Below are positions 23,985-33,930 of a stretch of 64,000 bases of DNA, in pieces. Every line of letters starts with the position of its first letter. The first letter of the stretch is position 1. Source of the stretch: Dermacentor variabilis (lineage: Eukaryota > Arthropoda > Arachnida > Ixodida > Ixodidae); the NCBI RefSeq assembly GCF_050947875.1, contig NC_134572.1:119186105-119250104 (forward strand). The letters are read 5' to 3'. A program made the translations under genes and the position numbers. The notes under the pieces were generated by a model that saw only the letters and a list, made by a program, of their open reading frames with translations, ran no database searches and was not told where the DNA came from.

Positions 23985-23987
<3 letters not shown>

Positions 23988-24026
23988 GAGAAGAAAGGGG
24001 GTTAACCGAGGGTCCCGATTTTATTA

Positions 24027-24337
24027 GTCATATCATAAGAAGCCAACAAACACTGACACCAAGGACAACATAGGGGAAATTATTGTGCTTAATAAATGAA
24101 ATAAAGAAACGAAGAATTAATGGAAATTAAAGTGGATGAAAAAACAACTTGCCGCAGGTGGGAAGCGAACCCACAACCTTCGCGAAGGTTGTGGGTTCGC
24201 TTCCCACCTGCGGCAAGTTGTTTTTTCATCCACTTTAATTTCCATTAATTCTTCGTTTCTTTATTTCATTTATTAAGCACAATAATTTCCCCTATGTTGT
24301 CCTTGGTGTCAGTGTTTGTTGGCTTCTTATGATATGA

Positions 24338-24338
<1 letters not shown>
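24027..24338. repeat. Perfect 312-bp palindrome
   Basis: Two 156-base arms are exact reverse complements with no spacer; the centre is CCTTCGCGAAGG between 24,182 and 24,183. Each arm, read outward from the centre, has a tRNA T-arm-like segment (GTGGGTTCGCTTCCCAC) followed by CTGCGGCAAGTTG, a T-run, and a unique tail ending GGCTTCTTATGATATGAC. So each arm looks like the 3' part of a tRNA-derived SINE-like repeat, joined head to head. A TA array follows directly on the right, and another ends about 42 bases before it on the left. Alternative explanation: a foldback artefact of assembly or long-read sequencing. Confidence 0.9.

Positions 24339-24339
<1 letters not shown>

Positions 24340-24392
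<53 letters not shown>
24340..24392. repeat. (TA)n microsatellite, right of the palindrome
   Basis: About 26 TA units between the palindrome and the 3' end of the minus-strand LINE. Confidence 0.9.
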
Positions 24393-24394
<2 letters not shown>

Positions 24395-25079
24395 GTTTGT
24401 TTTATTTATTTACTTACAATACTGCTACTCTCATTTGAGAGCGTTGTAGTTGGGCAATACAGTATATACATGTATATCAGTGCGCATCTAGGCAGAACAG
24501 TTAATTGAAAAAAAAAAGAAATGTAAAAAGAACAATTGGTCAAGGATGGCAGTATAAGACGTAAGCTGAGTCTAGTAGCAAAAATGCATGTTTTCACATG
24601 GCAGTTAATTAACATGATAACATGATACTAGCAGTGAAGAATATGTAAGTAACCAGTTATACATGAAATAGGAGCGAACTGAAAGTTAACACTTAACGCG
24701 TCAAGAAATTTTGAAGTTGTGTGAAGAGATGCGCTTAAAACATATATACTTTGAGAGCGAGAAGAAACGAATTGAAAAAGGAAAAGAATAATGGGATGTC
24801 GAAAGCAACACAATTCCAAAATTTGTGACGATGATTCATGCGATGATAAATGATTTTGTTTACGCACTGCAGCTTATACTTGTGAGGTAAATTCGGACAA
24901 CGATTCGATGGCGGTTATAGCAGGATCAAGTCGGTTCCATCCAGCTACTGTAAGGGGGGAAGAATGAATACTTAAACGTGTCGTTGTTGCGTGTGTATTC
25001 TGTTACAGTGTGCGCATGTTTGTTACGTGTTTTTCGAGCGTCAGAAAATGGAATGTACCTGGACACATCTATCTTATAG

Positions 25080-25532
25080 TTATTTTTTTAGAAGCTGAAA
25101 CAAGAACTTCAGGCGAGCGCGTTTTGCTCTGGTAGATAGCGTTTGCAATCCAGACTGCGTTAGAAGATTATTCGGTGAGTCAGCGCGTTTATATTTGTTA
25201 ATGAACCTTATAGCCTTTCTTTGTACTGCCTCTAATTTTGTTATATTAGTCGTTGTATGAGGAAACCAGACTGTGTTTTCATATTCGAGAACGGGCCTAA
25301 CGAACGTTGTGTAGGCCAGTAGCTTCGTTGGTGTCGTAGAGAGCGCAAGGCTTCTTTTGAGGAAGAATAATTTGCATAATGCTCCTTCGGTGATATTCGA
25401 AATATGTTTGTCCCACCTGAGGTCTGAGGTTAATGTAACTCCCAGGTATTTATGTTGTTCAACTTTAGCTAGTGGTATGCCGTTAATCTCATGTGTGAAG
25501 TTAGATGGTCTTGTTTTCCTTGTTACGGTCAT
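25080..25532 (-). pseudogene. LINE reverse transcriptase, C-terminal part
   Basis: A 150-codon open segment: starts MTVTRKTRPSN, contains the conserved HKYLGVTLTSDLRWDKHI segment (the 'K-YLGV-D' box after the RT fingers/palm), then YTTFVRPVLEYENTVW and LEAVQRKAIRFI, and ends LKFLFQLLKK. These are hallmarks of jockey/CR1-type ORF2 C-termini. The upstream codons KFVA lie on the other side of the nested MITE (from 26,254), showing that the frame was continuous before that insertion. Confidence 0.85.
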
Positions 25533-25533
25533 T

Positions 25534-26250
25534 AGAGAGTTTTAGAATAGGGGCCCCAAACGTTTTGGGGCCCCAAAGAAATAGCGTCGAAGCCACTGCG
25601 CATGCGCAAGACGCAAACTCCGTTTGGGTTTTGCGTTGGGAACGCTATTTCACCGATTTAGCGGGAGCCCAAATAGCGGCCCCAAAAGCTTTGCGTCGGC
25701 AAACATGGCGGCACCCATCGAAGCGACGGCTCTAGCCTAGCACAAAATTCGGTTCGATTCGCGGTAACGCGTGAAGTTCGCAAGCTAGAAGAAGGGATTG
25801 CGGTTATCGCTTTCTCTCAACTAGCTTGTGTTATGAAGATTGACTCATTAGACGCCGCTGATTTTGAATTCGATTGTGGATTTTATGGCTCGTAGGCCTA
25901 ACGCGGATAAGCTTGGCTGGTGAAGGCTAGTAAAGTTGGTTTGCTCAAAACTAACCGCAACTAATTGTTTGCTGCTTACAGAATAACCTCTAAATTGTAA
26001 TTAAACGCGAATACACGCAAGTCAAAATTATTATTCCTATCATAAAATGGTATATTTTATTTAGTTATTTCTAATAGCTTTCCTTTGACGCCGTATTGGC
26101 GCTGTCAGCACAAAACGCTATCCGCAAACGTAAAACCCTATTCTAAAGCTCTTCACTCCTACGTGCCCCAACGCTAACAGCCGAAAAGCTCTTTGGGGCC
26201 CCAAACTATTGGGGCCCCAAACTATTGGGGCCCCAATTCTAAAACTCCCT
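25534..26250. mobile_element. 717-bp TIR element (MITE) nested in the LINE
   Basis: Ends are inverted: AGAGAGTTTTAGAATAGGGG at the left and, from the right inward, AGGGAGTTTTAGAATTGGGG. A 3-bp ATT duplication flanks it (25,531-25,533 and 26,251-26,253). Removing the element plus one ATT rejoins the LINE frame, which is direct evidence of insertion. GGGGCCCC is repeated near both ends, including a palindromic copy at the left and three copies spaced by 17 bases at the right. No transposase is encoded. A 3-bp duplication would fit a PIF/Harbinger-like relative, but this is only a guess. Confidence 0.8.
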
Positions 26251-26297
26251 ATTGCCACAAACTTCTTTACGTCAATTGACATCTGCCAATTAGAGCA

Positions 26298-26507
26298 CTA
26301 AATAGCTACAGTGTTGAGGGATGTATTAAGTGCGATGTGATCGCTATAATTAGTGATTTCGCTATAAATAACGCAGTCGTATGCGAACACTTTTATATTA
26401 CAACCAGTGTTAACTGCGATGTCATTAATATAGATTAGGAAGAGTAATGGCCCAAGAACTGAGCCTTGGGTAGCTCCGGAAATAACGGCGACAGTGTCAG
26501 ATAGCAT
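26298..26507 (-). pseudogene. LINE reverse transcriptase, catalytic block
   Basis: Contains GATQGSVLGPLLFLIYINDI, the RT block that precedes the catalytic box, and then KVFAYDCVIYSE. In active relatives the box reads F-A-D-D; here the first Asp is Tyr, so the polymerase site is destroyed even apart from the surrounding stops. Confidence 0.85.
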
Positions 26508-27083
26508 TTTTTCGTAGATTACAAATTGTGAACGATTGGCTAGAAATTATTTTACCCAGGCTGAAAGGAGCCCTTTCCCAACAACATTTTCAACTTTAGC
26601 GATTTATTTATTATGGCATACACAATCAAATGCCTTAGATAGGTCAAGTAAAATCGTCAGTCGGGCCGCGGTGATTGACAGTAAATGCAAAATCATGTAC
26701 TAGTTCTGTTAGTTGGGTTACTGTTGATAAACCGCTGCGAAAACTATTTTGGTAGGGAGACAAGAAGCCAACGCTCTCAGAAAAATCGTTATGTGCTTTA
26801 AGAATGTGTGCTCTAGAAGCTTACAGGATGTACTAGTTAATTAAATGGGTCTAAAATTTAAAGTTTCTGCTGTGTCGCCAGATTTATGTATAGGTATTAT
26901 CTTTGCAATTTTCCAGTCGTTTGGTAGTTGTGAAGTTGTGATTTACGAAAAAATATGCCGAGGTTTATACTGCACCATTCCGCATACCTTTTCAGAAAGT
27001 CGTTAGGTATGTTGTCAGGACCGCTGCCTTTTCTTAGGGTCAAGAATAAGCAGAAGATTAAGTATGCCAGCGTCCGCAATGTC

Positions 27084-27569
27084 TTATTTGCCAATGCTTA
27101 CACCCTCTCTGATGAGAATGGGGGGAATAATGTTACTGTCTGTAGTAAATACTGATTGAAAGAAAATGTTATATGCGTTGCCTTTCGCAGTTTCTTCCTC
27201 TGGGCGTAAGTGGGACGCTTCATTATCGTTGGTGCGAAAGGGCCTCCAGAACCTTCCGGGATTATTAGTAAGAGAGCTCGATAACGTTACATTAAAATAA
27301 TATTCTTTTGCACGTTTGGCTGTAAGTTTGAATTCCGCGATGGCATTAGGCAATTTCGTCACTCTGGATTCGTCTCCTCCTTTAGTTTTTATTGTTCTAC
27401 GCAATCTTTTCAAGCTGCGCTTTGCCTTAATTACTTCTCGGGTTATCCAGGGATTATTTTTTCGCGGCCGCTTGGTTTTAGTAGGCGCGTAGTTCGTGAC
27501 GCAGTAGAGGACGATAGATTTGAACATAAGCCAAAGGCAATTTACGTCAACAGAGGCATTGGAACCCAT
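27084..27569 (-). pseudogene. LINE ORF2 linker between endonuclease and RT
   Basis: The 161-codon segment includes RPRKNNPWITREVIKAKRSL, a typical 'PW.T.ELL..IK.R..L' motif found before the RT in jockey/CR1 elements, followed by a basic helix, KEYYFNVTLSS and NNPGRFWRPF. A neighbouring frame at 26,897-27,094 carries the next RT motif GSGPDNIPNDFLK. Confidence 0.75.
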
Positions 27570-28061
27570 TTGGGAAAAAGGCTGGAACTCGTGATCAAGC
27601 TATGTTAGTATGCTATTGTCATCAGCGTTTTGGAAGTCGGTTACTATGGACACAGGAAAGTGGGCAGTAATACCAACAAGTGGTAATACGCATACTGGTA
27701 CGTCATGATCCGATATGCCACGAATTGCGTCAGTTTGTACACGGTTAATATCGAAATGATGGCTGATAAGTATTAGATCAACAATGCTTCGAGTAGTTCC
27801 CTGCGAACGCGTTGGACGTGAAGCGACCTAATGAAGATTGAAGGCTAACATGAGATCAAACAGTGCACCCGAGGCTGCTGACGAGTAGTACATGTCATTC
27901 CAATTAATGTCAGAAAGATTAAAATCACTCATAAGGGCGATGCGTGAACCATGGGCGTGATGCTGCATACACTCGTCACCCGAGTTCGGGCTCCGATAGA
28001 CACCCTAAGACAACGTTTCTACCTTCGCAAAGCAATTTACAAAATATCGCCTCAGCGTCTT

Positions 28062-28523
28062 TTATCTCGGGCAGAATGGTAAGAGCAACACATTTTTTGT
28101 TTTTAATAATAACGCCACTCCGCCACCACGTGTGGGACGGTCTTTTCGGATGACGGAATAATTTGGCGGCGTGAACTCTTGATTAAGAATGTCGGACGTG
28201 AGCCACGTTTGTGTTATAGCTGCTACATCAGGTTCATAATAAATTATAAAGTTTTCAAGTGCCTGGGGTTCGTTGACGACGCTTCTAGCATTTATTGTGA
28301 AAAGTGTTAGTTCGCTGATTTTGCGCCTCGGCGAGTTACAACTGCGCCTTTGTCTTTCCCGGTGATGTTCGCTGCTTTGCCGGTACGACGATTTTCTAAC
28401 CCCATTTCTGAATAGCTTTTTTTTTTTTTCAAGCGGCACTTTGTCGATCATCCTGCTCGTTGCTCTAAACATACGGACGATTGTTAATGTATAGTTTGTC
28501 GAAGACAAGCGAAACCTTTTCAT
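28062..28523 (-). pseudogene. LINE ORF2 endonuclease N-terminus
   Basis: After a basic stretch the frame reads LTLFTINARSVVNEPQALEN followed by EPDVAAITQTWLTSDI and NYSVIRKDRPTRGGGVALLL. This is the start of an APE-type endonuclease: the 'N-R-S' first motif, the 'TETWL' motif (here TQTWL, so the catalytic Glu is changed to Gln) and the 'R-D-R-GGGVA' motif. Upstream (28,523-28,645) another frame shows the ORF1 end, SIAEDFSKRVRDIRRKLW. Confidence 0.8.
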
Positions 28524-28659
28524 TCTTTTGTCGGTTTACCTTCGCGCTGTTCCAAAGTTTCCTTCTGATATCCCGCACGCGTTTTGAAAAGTCTTCTGCA
28601 ATAGATAGTTGAGTGTCCTTAAGTTTGTACCCCCTTTTCAGTATTGTATACTTCTCTCT

Positions 28660-28677
28660 TTATATATATATATATAT
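28660..28677. repeat. Short (TA)n run
   Basis: Nine TA units at the truncated 5' edge of the LINE. Confidence 0.8.
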
Positions 28678-28679
28678 GT

Positions 28680-31330
28680 AATATAATATGCATTGTGCGA
28701 GAATCGGGTAGCAGCTGTGACCCGCATGTGGCTGTCTGGCCGTAGTGCGTGACACGCAGCTGCAGGTCACCGTATGCTGCGGACGTCAAAATGGGAACGT
28801 ATACTCTGTGGTTATACTCTGATGACGAATACTAGTAGAGGAGTATAGTTAAAGTGACAATTGAGAACGCTATATCCTTTTAAAGAAAATATCGCAGAAT
28901 CGTTTTTTTTTTCTCTCTCGAGGTATCGCGCAGCCTTCAGTTTCAAGGAATTAAACTACGTCGTCGCCCGACATGGCTCAACACTGGACAGCGCGCACAT
29001 GTCGTCTAGTGACGTATAGCCATCTGTACTACATCCGCCGCACGATACGCCGGCTGCGTTGTTTACGGTATTTCGCGACGAAACAGCAAACGCTATACCT
29101 AAATCTCCCCGCTGCAACGAATGTGCGCCTTGAGTCGTGTATCAGACCTTTAATAGACCGAATGAACTTTGGATGAATTTTCACCTTGTACCCAGCGGCA
29201 AAAATAAAAATCATTATGATGATGATGACGTTGATGAAAACCTTCTTGCCGTTATCTGGGGGATAGCCTTCTTTGGCTCTTTCGCCCGTTTTTCGTACTC
29301 GAACTGGGTGCGTTGGTCGCCGACAGTCATCTTTATAGCTCTTTGAGACGCACGTGTTATGTCGCGCTGTAGAACTTTGTGATGTCTGAAGCTTTAAATG
29401 CTGCGGTCGGTGGTGGCGCTGGGTCGCGTTCTTCCGCAGCTGAATACCTTCTTGCCTTTCTAGTCCACGCTCTCGAAATCTGTTCTTCGTCCATTTGTTT
29501 TACACGCATGAACGCCATATGGTACACTTGCAAACCTATTTGTGACTACTTTCACTGTTCCTATGGCACACTATAAGCGGCCTCAGCTTCTGCAGTAACC
29601 TGTAATAGTGAGGGTTTCGTTCAGGAATCAAATAGCCCTATCGCCCCCCCCCCTTCCCACCGCTCTTTTATTTTTTTTGTTTTCTTTAATACGTGTGGCA
29701 TTTCCCTGCGAAACTGGCCGCTGTAAGTGAAGTGAGAGCCTACGAGACTCCGCGGTACTTTGCATGAGGCGATATCGCAGTACGAAGAGTGCTTCTTTTT
29801 CTTTCCTTTTTTTTTTTCCAGCACAGTTCAGTTCGGTCGGACCGCTATTCTCCTGCTCCCAAAGTGCGACCCGTCTCCGAATAGTTAAATTTTATGCCGA
29901 TGGGGTCAACCACGCATGGGACAGCAAGGCCGCGATCTGACCGCGCGCGAACGGCCGGGTCGGGTCATACAGTTTGATGACGATGCAGGCGTCTATATAG
30001 CTCGCATTTCGCACTTGCGACCCCATCTTGGTCCACGCGGTCTCTCGCATCATTATGCGGAACGTCTGCGCTCGAGCAGAGTCTGGAGCTTCGCGTGTAT
30101 AGTTCTCCATCGTGGCCGACTCTGTGTTATGCTTTTTATTTATTTATTTATTTATTTTACACGCGCAGCGGTCGCGTTTGGACGTCGCCGGCGCCATTAG
30201 GCGACGCTTCCGGCGGTTGGCTTCTCTGCAGAGCGGGGTGGCAGTCGACCACTGTATGGCACAGACGAAGGATTGTTGGCGCCTGCACACCCTTTGCATC
30301 GCAACTTTCTTTATTTCTTCCTTTCTTTTCTTTCTTTCTTTGCTGGAGTGGGCGCCGCGCCGGAGTCTGGGACTTGTGGTGCCACTGTCGGCGCGTCGCT
30401 GGTGCCACTGTCGACGTGGCGTGCACGGCTGGCGTTTATTCTGAGCTTCGCGGCTGGGTTTGTTTCGCGAGCGCTGTAGGGCGGACGGTTATTCTGAGTG
30501 GGCGGAATTCTTTCACGCTGTTTGCTGGTTGTTTTTCTGCTGCCGATTTGGCGGGCCGGCAACCTTTTCGCCGCGGCTTGTTTCTTTTGTTTCTCTGGCT
30601 GTTCGTGTGATCGGTGTGCCCTTGAAAAAAAAAAGTTGCGCGTTCGAAAAAGAAAAATTGAAAAAAAAGAGAAGCGAGGCGCCGTGGTATGGAGGGAAAC
30701 AGGATGACGTTATTGTGCAATTCGTCCTTTCCTCTGTGGTATTGCTTTTTTGCGTTTCGTGTGTGTCGCGGTTTTGCTTTGTTCGCGTTTGTTCTCGACG
30801 CAGTGGTATCGTTTTGCGCTTGGTTTTGCCTTAGCGCATCATGGAGCTTGGCATACACGATTGAAAATGCCACTCCTGTCGACAAGAAGATAACGGGATG
30901 AGGAAAACGCTTTCGTTGTTTCGGATTTTCGTTGTTCCGTGTAAATATATACCAATGCGGCGAAAATATAGTTCGCTGTATTCTGCATAGACCGCCACGT
31001 TCTCCCCCCGCTTCATCACTGCGCAATTTTCTTTAGGAGGCCAAGCACATAAGTCACCGACCGCCGTTATACGATACGCGTTCATAGATAGATTTGCGTG
31101 CTGAAACTGCAGCGCGGGCTTCGAGGGATGTCTCCGTGGATATAGCAATGCACCGAATTAACGAAGCTTAATCAGTAGCCGTTATCGTAGGAGCGTCTTG
31201 CATCTAGAGGACCGCTTCGGTACGTGATTTTGTTCGAAGTCGACGTATGCATATAATTCAGTTGAAACCACTTCTGCCAGCAGCGTGTACCGTGTTGTTG
31301 TTCGGCCGTTCTCTGAGCCCATTAGTTCGT
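28680..31330. other. Unassigned 2.65-kb stretch
   Basis: Mixed composition with several homopolymer runs and a (TTTA)n run near 30,135-30,158. Long frames at 30,095-30,610 and 30,436-31,026 are on opposite strands over the same bases, T/A-run rich, and without domains. No gene is called. Confidence 0.45.
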
Positions 31331-31333
31331 GGA

Positions 31334-31425
31334 TCATCATCATCATCATCATCATCAGCCTGGTTACGCCCACTGCAGTGCAAAGGCCTCTCCCATACTT
31401 CTCCAACTACCCCGGTCGTGGGTGA
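31334..31425 (-). repeat. LINE 3' tail, CAT repeat type
   Basis: A run of CAT triplets is followed by AGCCTGGTTACGCCCACTGC and AAAGGCCTCTCCCATACTTC. Read on the minus strand this is a short LINE 3' end finishing in TGATGATGATGA, a type very common in arthropod RTE/R4-like elements. No coding part remains. Confidence 0.6.
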
Positions 31426-31686
31426 TAGGCAGTCGTTTTACGGCGTGTGGCGTGGCTGCACTTCGCCGAATGTTCACTATAGAGAGTGTTTGAATCGCAC
31501 CGCTGGTACGAGTTGTTGTGGTCGTACCCGCTGGTACGATTTGTTGGGAACTCGGCGCTGACGCCCGTGGTTGCACCTGGGTCGCAAGCCCCAAGGGTAG
31601 CGTTGGCCTGGCGGCCTGAGGTACAACTGGAAGCATCCGAAGGTCCCGGCAAAGCATGCTTCGACTGGTAACAACAAAACAACTTG

Positions 31687-31692
31687 TTTATT
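31687..31692 (-). terminator. Poly-A signal AATAAA in the solo LTR
   Basis: AATAAA on the minus strand about 110 bases downstream of the TATA box, in the position expected for the R region of an LTR. Confidence 0.6.
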
Positions 31693-31801
31693 TTAACATC
31701 GCAAAGAGTTGGCGGTCAGGTTGACCGAAGTAGAGAGACGGGAGTGCACTTTACTCAACAGAAGAAATCGGAGCCCTCCTTTTGGCGTCCGGGGGCAGCT
31801 G

Positions 31802-31808
31802 TTTTTAT
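31802..31808 (-). promoter_or_regulatory. TATA box of the solo LTR
   Basis: TATAAAA on the minus strand, in the context GAGAGTATAAAAACAG, about 85 bases downstream of the U3 repeat array. Confidence 0.6.
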
Positions 31809-31890
31809 ACTCTCGCAGTTGAGGGCAAGAAGGAACCCCTCAATAGACGAGCACGTGATTGTACAATGGGTTAAGGTGACGCATACTGTC

Positions 31891-32090
31891 GTAGCGCCGC
31901 TGGTCGGGCACAAAGACTGGGAGGAGAAGGTAACTTCTGCTCTCGTAGCGCCTCTGGTCGGGCACAATGACTGGAAGGAGAAGGTGACTTCTGCTCTCGT
32001 AGCGCCTCTGGTCGGGCACAATGACTGGGAGGAGAAGGTAACCTCTGCTCTCGTAGCGCCTCTGGTCGGGCACAATGGCACATACACTCA
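31891..32090. repeat. 54-bp tandem repeat, about 3.7 copies, in LTR U3
   Basis: The core GTAGCGCCTCTGGTCGGGCA starts at 31,891, 31,945, 31,999 and 32,053, an exact 54-base period with few differences. As 54 is divisible by three, open frames on both strands show repeated 18-residue peptides. The position upstream of the LTR TATA box suggests enhancer-type repeats instead of protein coding. Confidence 0.9.
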
Positions 32091-32239
32091 CACACGCACA
32101 TGAAGACACGTGGCATCGGAACATGCCTGGAAACGCTTGGCGGGGAGCGTAGCGGCGACGCCGAACGGGCCAAAATGTCTGCCGCTTTGTTGCAATCGCG
32201 CCGGCTAAACCGCGCGTCGTAGGCGAAACGTAACAAGAG

Positions 32240-33745
32240 CAATGCGTGAAGTTGTGTTAGCGAATTGCTGTTCCGTCATGGTGAATACGCTTTGCAAGCC
32301 ATAAAAAAAAAAGTGAGAGTGACTAGACAGGTTGCTGCGGCTCTCCGAAGCTCCTCCCTCACCAGTTCGCTGGTGACGTCTCGAATTTTTTGACAGCGTC
32401 CACTTGCACGGGGCTGGTTGTTTATATATATAAAGAATACCTACATTGCGCAATAAGGCACTGAACCTCAACCTAGCAAGTTTTGAGAAAACGTTTCTTA
32501 CGCGAAAAAAAAAAAAGAAAACAAGGAAACGCCTCAGTTACGAGAACTTATACTTTGGCATGCGTGACGTCACACAGTGTTGGGATGCTATAGGATGTCG
32601 TTGCTATAGGATGTTGCCTCGAAATAAAAAAAATAAGTAATAAGGTTTCATTTTCGACAGTAGGAAAGTCAAGATTGTTCCGCCAAATGAAGGAAAAAAC
32701 GTTTTCAATGACTACAGTTTATCAGTATAAGCTTATTGTCTGTTGCTCTGCAGAGTCCCCATGAACATTTACCGAAACTTAAGGAAGCGCGCGTTCTGAC
32801 CTTATATTTTCGTTCGCATCGATATATGCGACCGGAAACTGAACTTGTGGACCTTAGCGGCACGGGGACGCCGTTGCTATACTGAGGTCCACCGCGGCAT
32901 GCCCCACCTCATGTCCGTACCCGCGAGCGCGTGACCGTCTACAGATTTGTCCGTACTTGTTTCTCCGCCTCGAGATATCGTCGTACGCGAAACTGGTCTC
33001 TTGGAAACCCCTGTGTCGTCCGGTCGGCGGGCTATACCTTATCTTTCTCCTCTGTTCGGAGGGAGGAAGGGAAGGCATGACGAAAATAGGCGTGGCCCGT
33101 TCCCACCTCCTGTTGACTCGTCGGTGCGATGCTTCTCGCGCCTTTGCCCCCTCGTTCTGCGTCATTTTCCTTTTCGCTCCTTTGCATTGAGGAGCAGCCC
33201 TTCTGAAGCGAATAGCGGTTTCCTCGAGCGGCACGAATTCTAGCGAGCTCGCCTTTACAAATCGGCGCGCTCTTGTTGCGCAGACGCCTTGTGAGGGCTT
33301 CATCCGCCTAAGAGAGAAAAAAAATCGCGCAGGCGCGTTTTCGGTGTATACTCGGGGTGGCCGATGCAAAAGTTTCCTTTTTATCGCGCCTTTCTGACCT
33401 TGAAACATGCACGTGGTTTGTTTCCATCCTGCATAACTTACTTTTTTTTTTTGTGAGAAGTGCACGAGAGTTGCAATAACGGCTAGTTAGCGTATACATT
33501 CAACATGGGGAGCAGCGCAGAGGATGTGTGGGACAAGTGATGCAACCAGGACAGATGCACGGTTCGCGAACAAGAGGACCCTGTCGCATCTGGCCTGTTC
33601 GCATCGCCTGTCTTGTGGTCTGTTCTGTTCGCCATGTTGAGTGAGAACAGAGTCTGTGTCTGAGACTGTGAACAGGCTATGTCTTTACAGAGAACAGGTC
33701 GGATAGAGATGTGTTGTACAGCAGATATTCGATGTTTCAATAATG
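32240..33745. other. Unassigned 1.5-kb stretch
   Basis: A 203-codon minus-strand frame (32,854-33,465) lies in GC-rich sequence; it has no domain and an Arg/Lys-rich random-looking composition. I see no transposon ends. Confidence 0.45.
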
Positions 33746-33746
33746 A

Positions 33747-33930
<184 letters not shown>

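Larger units (their letters stand above)
24395..28645 (-). mobile_element. Decayed jockey/CR1-superfamily LINE with nested MITE
   Basis: Running from high to low coordinates on the minus strand there are, in the expected order, an ORF1 C-terminal domain (28,450-28,645), an APE-type endonuclease N-terminus (about 28,330-28,070), the linker between endonuclease and reverse transcriptase (27,569-27,084), reverse transcriptase blocks (27,094-26,298), the RT C-terminal region (25,532-25,080) and a 3' UTR with an AAATAAATAAAAC end near 24,400. The 5' end is cut inside ORF1 beside a TA array at 28,660. The reading frame is broken many times, and a 717-bp MITE sits in the RT region. Without the MITE the copy is about 3.5 kb. 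Confidence 0.85.
31487..32235 (-). mobile_element. Solo LTR of an LTR retrotransposon
   Basis: On the minus strand the 749-base unit begins TGTTACGTTTCGCC and ends TTCAAACA, with TGTT/AACA inverted ends. It is flanked by a 4-bp duplication AGAG (31,483-31,486 and 32,236-32,239), the size typical of gypsy/Ty3-type integration. Inside, in order, are U3 with four 54-bp repeats (31,891-32,090), a TATAAAA box (31,802-31,808) and an AATAAA signal (31,687-31,692), so promoter and poly-A signal are correctly placed. No internal gag-pol region and no second LTR flank it, so it is a solo LTR left by recombination. Confidence 0.8.

Noticed and set aside
24150..24215. tRNA gene at the palindrome centre
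   Set aside because: Only a T-arm-like segment is present in each arm; there is no acceptor, D or anticodon arm.
30436..31026. 196-codon minus-strand frame
   Set aside because: Lys/Asn/Arg-rich, crosses homopolymer runs and overlaps plus-strand frames; no domain.
31891..32090. CRISPR-like repeat array
   Set aside because: The units are directly tandem without unique spacers, and the window is eukaryotic.
31684..32103. 139-codon frame with repeated 18-residue units (APLVGHNDWEEKV...)
   Set aside because: The 54-bp repeat is divisible by three, so every frame looks repetitive, including the minus strand. It lies in the U3 of a solo LTR with TATA and poly-A signals on the opposite strand.
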